DNA of 64,000 nucleotides from Corynebacterium tuberculostearicum (GCF_030503735.1 NZ_CP073096.1:1798001-1862000); one strand, 5' to 3'. Positions 7,619-17,428 are shown, counted from the first letter of the stretch. Notes: a model not told the origin generated them from the sequence alone. Numbers and translations: made by a program.

Positions 7619-9511
7619 TCAGCGCTTCGCTTGCGCAGCCCTCAGGCCGTTCAAGATCACGATCACTTCGGCGACCTCGTGAACCAACACGACGGCGGCT
7701 AGGCCCAGCACGCCGCTGATCGCCAGTGGCATCAACACGATGATGATGGCCAGAGACAGCACGATGTTCTGGTTGATGATCCTGCTTCCTCGGCGGGCGT
7801 GCTGCAGCGCCTTCGGGATTAGCCGGAGGTCGTGGCCGGTGAAAGCGACGTCAGCGGACTCGATCGCGGCGTCAGAGCCGGTCGCTCCCATCGCTATGCC
7901 CACCGTCGCACCCGCCAGTGCCGGCGCGTCGTTGATGCCGTCGCCGATCATCGCCGTCGGCGTCTTGGAGGAGAATTCGGCGACGATGCTTGCCTTGTCC
8001 TCAGGGCGCAGCTCGGCGCGCACGTCGTCGATTCCGGCGATTCCAGCCAGCGCCCGGGCGGTGCGAGTGTTGTCGCCGGTGAGCATGCTTACTTCCACGT
8101 CGTTGGCGTGCAGGGCCTGCACGGCTTCGGGCACCTCGGGCCGCAATTCGTCGCGGACCCCGATCGCCCCGGCGAGAGCGTCATCGACGGTGACCAGGAC
8201 GCAGGTCTGGCCCTCGGACTCCATGCGCTCAACGTCCGCTTTCAGTGGCCCGGCGTCGATCCATCGGGGGCTGCCCACCAGCACCCGTCGGCCTTCGACG
8301 GTGCCGCCGATGCCATGCCCAGCTTCCTCGCTGATGTCCGAGGCGGTGGGCGCTTCGGGCCCCGCTGCCGCGATCGCCGCGGCGAGGGGGTGTGTCGATT
8401 GCTGCTCAACTGCCGCCGCGAAGGAAAGCACCTGCGTCCGATCGAATCCGTCTGTCGGGACCACTCCGGTAACCTCAGGCTGGTTGCGGGTAAGGGTTCC
8501 GGTTTTGTCCACTGCCAGGTGACGGATGCCGCCGAGTCGCTCGAACGCCGCGCCGGACTTGATGACCACTCCGAACTGGCTGGCCGCGCCGATCGCGGCC
8601 ACGACCGTCAGCGGCACGGAGATTGCCAGCGCGCACGGCGACGCTGCGACCAGGACTACCAGCGCACGGGTGATCCACGTCTCAGGGTCGCCCAGCAGCG
8701 AGCCGATCACGCCGACCAGCACCGCCAGGATCATCACCCCGGGCACTAGGGGTTGGGCAATCCGGTCGGCGATCCGGGCGCGGTCGCCCTTTTCCGCCTG
8801 CGCTTGCTCGACTAGGTCCACGAGTGTGGTCAGCGAGTTGTCCGTTCCAGCTGCGGTCGTCTCGACCTCCAGCACCCCGGCGGAGTTGATCGCTCCCGCA
8901 GGCACTTCGTCGCCGGGCGCAACCTCCTCCGGAATGGATTCTCCGGTGATCGCTGAGGTGTCAAGGCTGGAGCGCCCGGACCGAATGATGCCGTCCGTGG
9001 CGATCCGCTCCCCGGGGCGCACGAGCATTAGCTCGCCAACCTCGAGGTCCTTCGCTACGACCTCGGCCGCTGTGCCGTCGCGCAGCACCGTCGCGGTCTG
9101 CGGTACCAGCTTCAACAGTGCCCGCAGTCCGCCTTGGGCCCGGTCCATCGCCTTGTCTTCCAGTGCCTCGGCGATCGAGTACAGGAACGCTAGCGCCGCG
9201 GCCTCTCCGACGAATCCGAGGATCACCGCGCCGACCGCGCTGATCGTCATTAGCAAGCCAATGCCGAGCTTGCGCTTCGTGACAAAGTTCCGGATCGCTC
9301 CAGGCGCGAACGTGTAAGCGCCCAACAACAGACCAACCCAATACAGTACCGTCGCGGGCGTCTCCAAGTCGGACCAGTCCAGCGCCAGTCCTGTTATGAG
9401 GGCTACGCCGGAGAAGATCGGCAGCAGTAGCTCAGGGTCCTTCCACCATGGCCGATCGAGCTCGTCAATCTCCGTGACGGGTTCGTGTTCGCATCCACAT
9501 GCTGAACTCAT
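7619..9511 (-). CDS. P1B-4-type heavy-metal P-type ATPase (Cd/Zn/Co exporter type)
   Basis: A 630-residue metal-pumping ATPase with DKTGTLT (phosphorylated Asp, about residue 336), TGES in the actuator domain, MIGDGINDAPAL in the hinge, and a membrane SPC motif (about residue 288) instead of CPC. SPC is the mark of the P1B-4 group. There is no N-terminal HMA domain, only a short Cys/His start (MSSACGCEHE). The ATG at 9511 is chosen because it overlaps the regulator stop by 4 bases (ATGA). Coupled to a CmtR-type sensor, it probably exports Cd, Pb, Zn or Co; the ion cannot be fixed. Confidence 0.9.
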   Translation of the reverse strand: MSSACGCEHEPVTEIDELDRPWWKDPELLLPIFSGVALITGLALDWSDLETPATVLYWVGLLLGAYTFAPGAIRNFVTKRKLGIGLLMTISAVGAVILGFVGEAAALAFLYSIAEALEDKAMDRAQGGLRALLKLVPQTATVLRDGTAAEVVAKDLEVGELMLVRPGERIATDGIIRSGRSSLDTSAITGESIPEEVAPGDEVPAGAINSAGVLEVETTAAGTDNSLTTLVDLVEQAQAEKGDRARIADRIAQPLVPGVMILAVLVGVIGSLLGDPETWITRALVVLVAASPCALAISVPLTVVAAIGAASQFGVVIKSGAAFERLGGIRHLAVDKTGTLTRNQPEVTGVVPTDGFDRTQVLSFAAAVEQQSTHPLAAAIAAAGPEAPTASDISEEAGHGIGGTVEGRRVLVGSPRWIDAGPLKADVERMESEGQTCVLVTVDDALAGAIGVRDELRPEVPEAVQALHANDVEVSMLTGDNTRTARALAGIAGIDDVRAELRPEDKASIVAEFSSKTPTAMIGDGINDAPALAGATVGIAMGATGSDAAIESADVAFTGHDLRLIPKALQHARRGSRIINQNIVLSLAIIIVLMPLAISGVLGLAAVVLVHEVAEVIVILNGLRAAQAKR

Positions 9512-9867
9512 GCGTCCGTTCCTTTCTCGCCGCAGTCGGGCACCGAGCACTCAGTGTCGATGCAAGGGGCATTCTCGTCGACGGCCAGCGTCGCGTGGAC
9601 CAGCGCTTCGAGCGCTGCCGCGAGGTGGGGATCGGCGATTTCGTAGCGGGTCTTGCGGCCCTCCGGCTCAGCGACGACAATGCCACAATCGCGCAGGCAG
9701 GATAGGTGATTCGAGACGTTCGAGCGGGTCAGATCCAAGCTTTGCGAGAGCACGGCCGGGTAGCTCGGACCGTCTAGTAGGGTTAGCAGGATTCGGGAGC
9801 GCGTCGGATCAGCCATGGCCCGGCCGAGCCGGTTCATGACGTCAAGTCGCGAAGCAATAGTCAGCAT
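9508..9867 (-). CDS. cmtR: CmtR-like ArsR-family metal-sensing repressor
   Basis: A 119-residue winged-helix regulator. The recognition helix region LTRSNVSNHLSCLRDCGIV carries two cysteines spaced C-x3-C. In mycobacterial CmtR these two positions (Cys57 and Cys61), together with a C-terminal cysteine, bind Cd or Pb. The C-terminal tail here has three cysteines (APCIDTECSVPDC). It lies directly upstream of, and overlaps, the P1B-4 ATPase gene, and three phased repeats precede its start codon, so an autoregulated metal-induced operon is very likely. The ligand assignment is by analogy. Confidence 0.87.
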   Translation of the reverse strand: MLTIASRLDVMNRLGRAMADPTRSRILLTLLDGPSYPAVLSQSLDLTRSNVSNHLSCLRDCGIVVAEPEGRKTRYEIADPHLAAALEALVHATLAVDENAPCIDTECSVPDCGEKGTDA

Positions 9868-9871
9868 AGAC

Positions 9872-9917
9872 TGAACTATACAGTGTGCGATGAACTATTT
9901 AAAATGGGCTGAACTAA
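9872..9917 (-). promoter_or_regulatory. Three 19-bp-phased repeats, probable CmtR operator
   Basis: On the minus strand ATAGTTCA occurs at 9872-9879 and 9891-9898, and TTAGTTCA at 9910-9917. The starts are exactly 19 bases apart. The closest copy is 4 bases upstream of the regulator ATG, and TATAGT there could be a -10 box of a nearly leaderless promoter. The repeat position and phasing suggest repressor binding over the promoter. Confidence 0.6.
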
Positions 9918-9920
9918 CAG

Positions 9921-10447
9921 TCACGCGAAAGTCCTGCGACCTGCAATAATTAGTCGATGGGATAGCCGATGACTGGTCATTCGCGGTTCGGCTACCAATC
10001 CAACGCGGGGGGCGACGTGGGCGGCGAAGTTCTCCAGAATCTTCACGTGGATGTCCACACCCACCCCTGTGGGGATGGTGATGAACAGGGTGTCGGCGGA
10101 CATGACGGCGGCGTAGGTGCGGCCAGCGACACTGACACCAGGTTCTCCATGAAGAGCTAGACGCTCACGGACATTGCGTACGGGTCGAACCACACGTAGC
10201 GAAGCTTTCTAATAGCCAAATGACTAACTCTTTTCGCTGGTATCCGGGAATGATACTTCCTTGAAGTCGGCGGTGTTGGCTACCCCACGTACGAAGTACT
10301 GGCACTGCTGCTTGGAAACCACTTTGGTCTACGAAGACATAGCCCTTCAAACTACATCGCAGGAAAATTCCATTTCACGGTCGGTATGGGCCTTTTGCAG
10401 TTGGTTAATTCGAAATTCGTTCACCATCTCCTTAGCCACCCGCACGA
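9921..10447. other. Stretch without a recognisable gene
   Basis: A minus-strand frame of about 90 codons (9921-10193) contains a plausible peptide (MSADTLFITIPTGVGVDIHV) but has no recognised family and no clear ribosome-binding site. The following bases to 10447 hold only short broken frames. It is probably decayed accessory DNA next to the metal operon. Confidence 0.35.
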
Positions 10448-10576
10448 TTAACACGGTGTTTGGTCATCTTCGCGCGAGGCGAGTAGCTCTTTTAAGTGCG
10501 CATCGATGTCATCGAGCTTTTTAATAACGGCAACGGCGAAAACGATACTAATGACTAACGCGATAATGCTGAGCAT
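10448..10576 (-). CDS. 42-residue single-helix membrane protein
   Basis: A short gene: MLSIIALVISIVFAVAVIKK forms one membrane helix, followed by a polar tail (LDDIDAHLKELLASREDDQ) and a stop at 10448. A good ribosome-binding site (GGAAGG) lies 5 bases upstream of the ATG at 10576. The hydrophobic helix plus acidic amphipathic tail is common among small actinobacterial membrane proteins. No function can be given. Confidence 0.55.
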   Translation of the reverse strand: MLSIIALVISIVFAVAVIKKLDDIDAHLKELLASREDDQTPC

Positions 10577-10703
10577 TAATGCCTTCCTTTACTCTGGCGC
10601 TTCACTAGATTGGTACTGATTCCTTGCCAGGAGATTAAACCATGGCTCTGGCCCAGCGGATAGGGAGTCACGGTGAGGAAAAAGGAGGACGTCGGCAAGC
10701 AAA

Positions 10704-10742
10704 AGCGCCGCGCCCCTAACAATGGGAAACGCGGCGCTACAG
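10704..10742 (-). terminator. Terminator of betA
   Basis: A 9-bp perfect stem, AGCGCCGCG at 10704-10712 and CGCGGCGCT at 10730-10738, followed on the minus strand by TTTTGCTT. It lies 24 bases after the betA stop. Confidence 0.75.
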
Positions 10743-10761
10743 CAATCCGGCGGGAGGGTGC

Positions 10762-12537
10762 TTAGTGGTCAGCGCCCTGGATAGAGTGCTTGTGATCGCG
10801 GACTGCTTCGCCCTCAGCGTAGAGCGGCATATCCTGCTTGGCCTTGTACCACTCGGCGTGGTTCGGCTCCAGCGGGGTGCGGCCGGCGATGAGGTCAGCG
10901 GCCTTCTCGCCCACCATCATGGTTGGGGCGTAGATATTGCCGTTGGTCACAGACGGGAAGACGGAGGCATCCGCAATGTAGAGGCCTTCGACGCCCCATA
11001 CACCCATGGTGTCTGGGTTAACAACGGCCATCGGATCGGACTCCACACCCATCTTGGCGGTGCAGGATGGGTGCAGCGCGGTCTCGCCATCGTTGCGGAC
11101 CCACTCCAAGATCTCCTCGTCGGTCTGGACATCCAGGCCCGGGCTGAACTCGCGGGCACCTACCTCTTCCATAGCCTTGGTATCCAGCAGGGAGCGGGCA
11201 ACGCGTACGGCCTCAACCCACTCGCGGCGGTCCTGGTCGGTCTTCAGGTAGTTGAAGAGGATGGACGGCTTGTCGTGGATATCGGCGCTCTTGATGTGAA
11301 CGTGGCCCTTGGTATCGGAGAACATCGGGCCCACGTGCCACTGGAAGCCGTGCTTGACGTCCGCCTTCTGGCCGTCATAACGCACGGCCATCGGCAGGAA
11401 GTGGAACATGAGGTTCGGGTAATCCTCGTTCTCATTGGAGCGCACGAAGCCGCCGCCCTCAAAGTGGGAGGTAGCAACCGGGCCCTTGTGGGTCAGCAGC
11501 CACTGCAGGCCCATGAACGGCCAGCGCCACTTATCCAGGTAAGGCTGGGAGGACGCGGTGGACTTGGTGGTCTCATACTGGATGTAGACCTCGAGGTGGT
11601 CCTGCAGGTTCTCGCCCACACCAGGCAGGTGCTTGACGACGTCAATTCCGTGCTTTTCCAGAATCTCACGGTCACCAATGCCGGAGATCTCCAGCAGCTG
11701 TGGGGTATTGATGGCGCCGGCGGACAGGACGATCTTCTCGGCGTAGACGCGGTGCACGCCGCCCTGCCACTCGTACTCGACGCCGACGGCCTTCTGGCCC
11801 TCGAAGAGGATCTTGGTGGTAAATGCGCGGGTACGGATCTCGAGGTTCTCGCGATCCATATTGGGGTATAGGTAAGCGCGGGCAGCGGACCAACGCTTGC
11901 CGTTCTTAATATTGCGGTCGAACGGAGCGAAGCCCTCCTGGCGGTAACCGTTGACGTCATTGGTCAGGTTGTAGCCGACCTCCTGCACGGACTTGAACAG
12001 AGCCTGGAAGAGCTCGGAGGTAGCCGGACCGCGGGAGAGGTACAGCGGGCCATCGTGGCCACGGCGCGGATCGTTCGGCTCGGCCGCAGCGGCGGTCTCC
12101 ATGCGGTTGAAGTACGGCAGGCAGTGGGCGAAGTCCCAGTTCTCCATGCCCGGGTTCTGGCCCCACTTCTCATAGTCCATCGGGTTACCGCGCTGGTAGA
12201 TCATGCCGTTGATGGAAGAAGATCCGCCGAGAACCTTGCCACGAGCGTGGTAGACGCGGCGGCCGTTCATTTCCGGCTCCGGGTCGGACTCGTACATCCA
12301 GTCATAGTTCTTTGCACCGATTGGGAAAGAGAAACCGGATGGCATGTGAATGAACAGATCCCACAGGGAATCTGGGCGGCCAGCCTCAAGGACCAGCACG
12401 CGGGTGTTCTTGTCTTCGGTCAGGCGTGCGGCGATGACGGAGCCTGCGGAGCCACCGCCAACGACGACTACGTCGCTTACTTCATCGGTGACCTTTTTAG
12501 CGGAACGCTTCTTGGTCAGCTTGTCCATAAAACCCAT
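10762..12537 (-). CDS. betA: Choline dehydrogenase (GMC oxidoreductase)
   Basis: A 591-residue flavoprotein. [17 protein letters not shown] near residue 23 is the FAD-binding GxGxxG motif, [21 protein letters not shown] is GMC signature 1, and [15 protein letters not shown] is signature 2. The catalytic His/Asn pair is probably in [11 protein letters not shown] and [17 protein letters not shown] at the C-terminus. It should oxidise choline to betaine aldehyde, and some family members go on to glycine betaine. It is divergent from betT and betB, which supply choline and finish the pathway. The long N-terminal extension before the FAD motif ([20 protein letters not shown]) is unusual but starts at a clear ATG. 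Confidence 0.92.
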   Translation of the reverse strand: MGFMDKLTKKRSAKKVTDEVSDVVVVGGGSAGSVIAARLTEDKNTRVLVLEAGRPDSLWDLFIHMPSGFSFPIGAKNYDWMYESDPEPEMNGRRVYHARGKVLGGSSSINGMIYQRGNPMDYEKWGQNPGMENWDFAHCLPYFNRMETAAAAEPNDPRRGHDGPLYLSRGPATSELFQALFKSVQEVGYNLTNDVNGYRQEGFAPFDRNIKNGKRWSAARAYLYPNMDRENLEIRTRAFTTKILFEGQKAVGVEYEWQGGVHRVYAEKIVLSAGAINTPQLLEISGIGDREILEKHGIDVVKHLPGVGENLQDHLEVYIQYETTKSTASSQPYLDKWRWPFMGLQWLLTHKGPVATSHFEGGGFVRSNENEDYPNLMFHFLPMAVRYDGQKADVKHGFQWHVGPMFSDTKGHVHIKSADIHDKPSILFNYLKTDQDRREWVEAVRVARSLLDTKAMEEVGAREFSPGLDVQTDEEILEWVRNDGETALHPSCTAKMGVESDPMAVVNPDTMGVWGVEGLYIADASVFPSVTNGNIYAPTMMVGEKAADLIAGRTPLEPNHAEWYKAKQDMPLYAEGEAVRDHKHSIQGADH

Positions 12538-12869
12538 AAATCCCCTTCTTTCTGTGAATCATTTCACATGTCCAGATGACCCCACCGAAAGTGAATATTT
12601 TGTATATTATGCAGAATTTCGTACATATTCACATCGTCTTATGTGCGGGCACCGCTCCCAGATTACACATCTATTAGAAGTTTTCCCAGATTAATGTATA
12701 TTTGCCTTGTTCGGATGGACGTCCACGCAGATGAAATCCGAAGTCTTTGCGTATAGTTTGCCCACATATGATTCATTTCACTCACCTATCTCTCCCTGCG
12801 ATCTTGTGAGACTTTTGGGGCACTCGTGCGAAAGATTCGGCCCAAACCAACCAACAATAGGAGAAGTAG
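12538..12869. promoter_or_regulatory. betA-betT divergent promoter region
   Basis: The 332-base AT-rich gap holds the promoters of both bet transcripts. Two near-identical 13-mers occur: TGAATCATTTCAC at 12555-12567, where GTGAA/TTCAC also form a small inverted repeat, and TGATTCATTTCAC at 12769-12781. One sits about 18 bases before betA and the other about 90 before betT, so they may bind a shared regulator. A strong ribosome-binding site (AGGAGAAG) precedes betT. No regulator gene of the BetI type is visible next to the locus. Confidence 0.5.
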
Positions 12870-15119
12870 ATGGCTAACTTTGACCCTCACGATCCTGAGG
12901 AGTCTCACACTTCAAATAAAGACCCCCAACAAGGGGGTAAAAACACCTCTCTCGCAACCCCATCTGGAGAGCCCAAGAAGCGCAGCCCGCGCTACCAAGT
13001 TCGCGCCCTCGTCGGCAGCTACAAGGCTGAAACCGGCGATGCCGTAGGCGCGGATCAGGTCCCTGCTCCCAAGACAAACTGGCCGGTATTTATCATCTCC
13101 GGCGTCCTCATTATTGCCATGGCGCTCTATGCCGGGCTCGGCCGCGATTCCGCGGCAGAGACCCTCGCCAGCGTCACCGGCTGGATCGGCCACAACCTCG
13201 GCTGGTTCTATGTCCTCACCGCCACCATCGCTGTGGTCTTCGTGCTCTATATTGCCTTTTCCAATGCCGGCAATATCCGCCTCGGACCGGACCACTCGCG
13301 GCCGAAATTCAATACTTTCTCCTGGGCATCCATGCTCTTTGCCGCCGGCATCGGCGTGGACCTCATGTTCTTCGCCGTGGCCGAGCCGGTCACCATGTAT
13401 ATGCAGCCACCGGTCGGTGACGGCGAGACCATGGAAGCCGCCAAGGAAGCCGTGGTCTATGCCATGTTCCACTATGGCCTGACCGGCTGGGCTCTTTACG
13501 CCCTGATGGGCATGGCCTTTGGCTACTTTGCCTACCGCTTGAATATGCCGCTGGCTATTCGCTCCGCGCTCTACCCGCTCATCGGCAAGCGCGTACACGG
13601 CCCCATCGGCTCCGCGGTGGACATCGCCGCCATGCTAGGCACCGTCTTCGGTGTGACCGCCTCCCTGGGCATCGGCGTGGTGCAGCTGTCCTACGGCATT
13701 CACCTCATCTTCGGCATTGAGCAGGGCTTCGGTCTGCAGGCCGCGCTCATCATTATCGCCATCACTATTGCGACCCTCTCGGCTGTATCCGGCGTCGATA
13801 AGGGCATTCGCTTCCTCTCCGAGCTCAACGTCTATTTGGCCATCGCGCTGATGGTCTACGTCGTGGTCTTTGGCAAGACCGCCTATCTCTTCGATGCCAT
13901 CGTGACCAATATCGGTGATTATGTCTCGAAGTTCCCATCCTGGACCATGGAGACCTTCGCCTTTGCCGAAGACCAAACCAACGTAGATACCTGGATGCAG
14001 TCCTGGACCCTCTTCTTCTGGGCATGGTGGATTGCCTGGGCGACCTTCGTCGGCCTCTTCCTGGCCCGCATCTCCCGCGGCCGCACCCTGCGCCAGTTCA
14101 TTTTCGGCACCCTGACCTTCCCGTTCCTATTCATCCTGATGTGGATGTCCTTCTTTGGTAACACCGCCTTGGATATGGTCCGCTCCGGTGATTACCCAGA
14201 ATTCGCCGAGAACGCGATTAACGTGCCGGAGCAGGGCTTCTACGACATGCTGCACGAGTTCCCAGGCTCTGGCATCGTCATCTTCTTGACCACCTTTATT
14301 GGCCTACTGCTCTACATCACCTCGGCCGACTCCGGCGCGTTGGTGATGTCCAACTTCACCTCTCGCATCACCGATAACCGCCAGGATGGCGCACGCTGGC
14401 TGCGCATCTTCTGGTCCGTGACCGTGGGTGCGCTGACCCTGGCGCTGCTGCAGATCGATGGCATCGCCACCGTGCAGTCCGCGACGGTCGTGATGGGCCT
14501 GCCCTTCGCGTTCGTGGTCTACCTCATCATGTTCTCCCTGTGGAAGTCCCTGCGCCTGGAAAACGTGCAGCGCGAGGCCCGCACCACCGCTATGCACGGC
14601 GTGATTTCCTCCCGTACCGAGCGCGAGCCTTCAGATTCCAACCTCTGGAAGAACCGCCTCGACCGTGCCAATACCTTCCCTTCCAAGCAGGAGATGGATA
14701 CCTACCTGCGCGAAACCGCTACCTACGCCCTCGAGCAGGTAGCAACGCACATGCGCAGCCGAGGCTACGATGCCCTCTTGCTCACCAGCGAGCTTCCCGA
14801 CGTCGAACTTCCGCAGCTCGACCTCGAAGTTAAGCTGCACAATGAGCGCATGTTCCGCTACCAACTCTTCCCAGTCGCGGCCGAGCGCCCCGACTTCAGC
14901 ACGGGCGAGGGGGACGAATACTACCGCCTCGAGGTCTACGATATGACCGGTTCGCTGGGCTACGACGTCTACGGCTATTCCGAGAACCAGATCATCAATA
15001 ACGTGCTGGATCTCTACGAACGTCACTTGGCCTTCCTCTACATGCAGCAGACCCAGCCGGGCGATTCCGATGTCTCCGATGGCGCCGAGCCCGAGCGCAC
15101 TTGGCGCGAAGATAGCTAA
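12870..15119 (+). CDS. betT: BCCT-family choline/betaine transporter
   Basis: A 749-residue membrane protein with about 12 hydrophobic segments. Its signature segment WTLFFWAWWIAWATFVGLFLARISRGR matches the BCCT family (betaine/choline/carnitine transporters), and MLFAAGIGVDLMFFAVAEP is the conserved helix 3 motif. A cytoplasmic tail of roughly 180 residues follows the last helix. Long tails of this kind sense osmotic stress in BetT-type carriers. The gene heads a plus-strand operon with betB and is divergent from betA, so choline is the likely substrate. The polar first 60 residues are also longer than average. Confidence 0.9.
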   Translation: MANFDPHDPEESHTSNKDPQQGGKNTSLATPSGEPKKRSPRYQVRALVGSYKAETGDAVGADQVPAPKTNWPVFIISGVLIIAMALYAGLGRDSAAETLASVTGWIGHNLGWFYVLTATIAVVFVLYIAFSNAGNIRLGPDHSRPKFNTFSWASMLFAAGIGVDLMFFAVAEPVTMYMQPPVGDGETMEAAKEAVVYAMFHYGLTGWALYALMGMAFGYFAYRLNMPLAIRSALYPLIGKRVHGPIGSAVDIAAMLGTVFGVTASLGIGVVQLSYGIHLIFGIEQGFGLQAALIIIAITIATLSAVSGVDKGIRFLSELNVYLAIALMVYVVVFGKTAYLFDAIVTNIGDYVSKFPSWTMETFAFAEDQTNVDTWMQSWTLFFWAWWIAWATFVGLFLARISRGRTLRQFIFGTLTFPFLFILMWMSFFGNTALDMVRSGDYPEFAENAINVPEQGFYDMLHEFPGSGIVIFLTTFIGLLLYITSADSGALVMSNFTSRITDNRQDGARWLRIFWSVTVGALTLALLQIDGIATVQSATVVMGLPFAFVVYLIMFSLWKSLRLENVQREARTTAMHGVISSRTEREPSDSNLWKNRLDRANTFPSKQEMDTYLRETATYALEQVATHMRSRGYDALLLTSELPDVELPQLDLEVKLHNERMFRYQLFPVAAERPDFSTGEGDEYYRLEVYDMTGSLGYDVYGYSENQIINNVLDLYERHLAFLYMQQTQPGDSDVSDGAEPERTWREDS

Positions 15120-15164
15120 GCTGGCCATTACAACTACCTCTATGAGAGAAAGGTTGCTTTTCAT

Positions 15165-16742
15165 TTGAGCACCCAGAACATTTTGTTCGACCCCACCCAG
15201 ACCGAGCTGCTGAAGGGCGTACATGCCGACGGCGCCCCAAAGTCCCTGTTCATCAACGGTAAGTGGGAAGCCGCCCAGAGCGGCGAGACCCGCACCATCA
15301 TCTGCCCGGCCGATGGCTCCACCGTCGGCCTCGTCTCCGAAGCCTCCGACGAGGACACCGAGCGCGCCATCAAGGTTGCGCGTGAAACCTTTGATAACGG
15401 CGAGTGGGCCAATACCCCGACCGCCGAACGCGGCAAGCTCGTCATCCGCGTGGCCGATTTCATCCGTGAGCACAAGGAGCTTTTCGCTCAGGCCGAGTCC
15501 GCTGATACCGGCAAGCGCTACGAGGAATCCCTGGGCGATATGGATGACATCGCCCATGCCTTCGAGTTCTTTGGCACCCTGGCCCAGCACCAGGCCGGCC
15601 GTGTAGTCGACCCGCAGGATCCCAACCTGCGCTCCCGCATCGACGCCGAGCCCGTTGGCGTCTGCGGACTGATTACACCATGGAACTACCCGCTGCTGCA
15701 GGTCTCCTGGAAGGTGGGCCCGGCCCTGGCAGCCGGCAATACCTTCGTCCTCAAGCAGGCGGAACTCACCCCGCACACCGCCATGCTGCTCATGGCCGCC
15801 CTCAAGGACTGCGGTCTGCCCGACGGCGTGGGCAACCTCATCACCGGCGCTGGCGCTAGCTGCGGCAACCCGCTGTCTCAGCACCCAGACGTGGACATGG
15901 TCTCCTTCACCGGCGGCCTGGTCACCGGCAAGATCATTGCCAAGAATGCGGCTGAGACCGTCAAGCGCACCGCACTCGAGCTTGGTGGCAAGAACCCGAA
16001 CGTCATCTTTGCCGATGCCGACTTCGACGTCGCCGTGGACAACGCCCTCAATGGCGCCTTCTTCCACTCCGGCCAGGTCTGCTCCGCAGGCTCCCGCATC
16101 GTCGTGGAAGAGTCCCTGCACGATAGGTTCGTCGATGCCCTGGTAGAGCGCGCCAATAAGATCAAGATCGGCGGCCCGACCGATGACAAGGCCGAGACCG
16201 GCCCGCTCATCTCCGCCGAGCACCGCGAGAAGGTTGCCGCCTACGTGGACAAGGCCCGCGAGCAGGGCGCCAAGATCCTCACCGGTGGCCGCGCGGCTAC
16301 CAGCGAGGACACCAATGGCCAGCATGGCACCGGCACCACCGACCTGGGCGCTGGTGTGTACTACCTGCCGACCATTATCGATGGCGCTACCCGCGAGATG
16401 GACTGTGTCCACGACGAGGCCTTCGGTCCAACCGTGACCATCGAAACCTTCACCACCGAGGAGGAGGCCATCGAGATCGCCAACGACACCGAGTACGGCC
16501 TCGCAGGCGCCGTCTACACTTCCGACGCTGGCCGCGCCGAGCGCGTAGCCCACGCCCTGCGCCACGGCACCATCTGGATCAACGACTTCCACCCCTACCT
16601 GCCGCAGGCAGAGTGGGGCGGCTTCAAGCAGTCCGGCAACGGCCGCGAGCTTGGCCCCACCGGCTTGGCCGAGTACCAGGAGCACAAGCACGTGTACCAG
16701 AACCTCTCCCCTGCCGCTTGGGAGCAATTTGGCCTGCAGTAA
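15165..16742 (+). CDS. betB: Betaine-aldehyde dehydrogenase
   Basis: A 525-residue NAD(P)-dependent aldehyde dehydrogenase. ELGGKNPNVIFADAD carries the general-base glutamate and GQVCSAGSR the catalytic cysteine. PWNYPLLQVSWKVGPALAAGN is the typical cofactor-region motif. It should oxidise betaine aldehyde to glycine betaine, the last step after BetA. The start is a TTG at 15165, preceded by GAGAGAAAGG about a dozen bases upstream; no ATG is placed as well. It lies 45 bases after betT and ends at a strong terminator. Confidence 0.9.
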   Translation: MSTQNILFDPTQTELLKGVHADGAPKSLFINGKWEAAQSGETRTIICPADGSTVGLVSEASDEDTERAIKVARETFDNGEWANTPTAERGKLVIRVADFIREHKELFAQAESADTGKRYEESLGDMDDIAHAFEFFGTLAQHQAGRVVDPQDPNLRSRIDAEPVGVCGLITPWNYPLLQVSWKVGPALAAGNTFVLKQAELTPHTAMLLMAALKDCGLPDGVGNLITGAGASCGNPLSQHPDVDMVSFTGGLVTGKIIAKNAAETVKRTALELGGKNPNVIFADADFDVAVDNALNGAFFHSGQVCSAGSRIVVEESLHDRFVDALVERANKIKIGGPTDDKAETGPLISAEHREKVAAYVDKAREQGAKILTGGRAATSEDTNGQHGTGTTDLGAGVYYLPTIIDGATREMDCVHDEAFGPTVTIETFTTEEEAIEIANDTEYGLAGAVYTSDAGRAERVAHALRHGTIWINDFHPYLPQAEWGGFKQSGNGRELGPTGLAEYQEHKHVYQNLSPAAWEQFGLQ

Positions 16743-16760
16743 CTAAGCCGGCCGCATAAC

Positions 16761-16804
16761 AGTCAGCCCCCGCTGCTCGGAAAGAGCGCGGGGGCTGACT
16801 TTTG
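16761..16804 (+). terminator. Terminator of betT-betB
   Basis: A 13-bp perfect stem: AGTCAGCCCCCGC at 16761-16773 and GCGGGGGCTGACT at 16788-16800, then TTTTGT. It lies 18 bases after the betB stop. Confidence 0.85.
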
Positions 16805-16882
16805 TATGAGGCCAACGTGCGGCCACGTTATCGGTCTCGTTCACCTATTGCGGGGCCAGAGCGTGGCCGCTGTGCGAACTGA

Positions 16883-17428
16883 TTATGCGGATACGGCGCC
16901 TTCCAACTCGGCCAGCAAGGAATTGGTGCGTTCCACCTTGGCATCCACGGGGCGGAATTCGCCATCGGTCCAGTCAGTAAAGAAACCGAAGTCGAGCTGA
17001 TTGCGCAGCTGCGGCATGGAGAAGTTAACCACGATGGTGCGCCATGCTTCCACGCCGCGGATAGCGCCCGCAGGACCGTAACCGGCGAACGCAACCGGCT
17101 TACCGGTCCACTCCCCTGCCAAGCAGTCGAAGGCATTCTTGAATGGACCCGGCACGGAGCGGTTGTACTCTGGGGTGACAAATACGAAACCATCGCAGGC
17201 ATCCACAGCATCGGACCACGCCTGCACCTTTTCATCCGCATACTGCTTATTGGCGGTGGCAGGAATGACGTCAGTGGTCAGCAGCGGAATATCAAACTCC
17301 TTGAGGTCCAGCAGCGTGTACTCCACGCCATTTTGGCGCCCCTGGGCCACCTCATTGAGCCACTCGCCCACTACCTTGCCGGCCGAGTTATCGCGGGTAG
17401 TGCCGATGATGATGCCGATACGAGACAT
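16883..17428 (-). CDS. NAD(P)H-dependent FMN reductase
   Basis: A 181-residue flavodoxin-like reductase. IGIIIGTTRDNSAGKVVGEW is the FMN phosphate-binding start, and VFVTPEYNRSVPGPFKNAFDCL is the PEYNxSxPGxxKNAxD signature of the NADPH-dependent FMN reductase family. It transfers hydride from NAD(P)H to FMN or to quinone/azo acceptors. It is a single gene, separated from betB by a terminator and from the AlkB-like gene by about 38 bases. Confidence 0.88.
   Translation of the reverse strand: MSRIGIIIGTTRDNSAGKVVGEWLNEVAQGRQNGVEYTLLDLKEFDIPLLTTDVIPATANKQYADEKVQAWSDAVDACDGFVFVTPEYNRSVPGPFKNAFDCLAGEWTGKPVAFAGYGPAGAIRGVEAWRTIVVNFSMPQLRNQLDFGFFTDWTDGEFRPVDAKVERTNSLLAELEGAVSA

Noticed and set aside
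10765..11871. A 368-codon plus-strand frame opposite betA
   Set aside because: Antisense shadow of an intact GMC oxidoreductase gene; low-complexity composition and no domain.
14631..16727. A 698-codon open frame on the minus strand opposite betT and betB
   Set aside because: It is a by-product of GC-rich codon use: it mirrors conserved sense genes with catalytic motifs, its own sequence is Gly/Ala/Val/Leu-rich without family features, and it has no ribosome-binding site.
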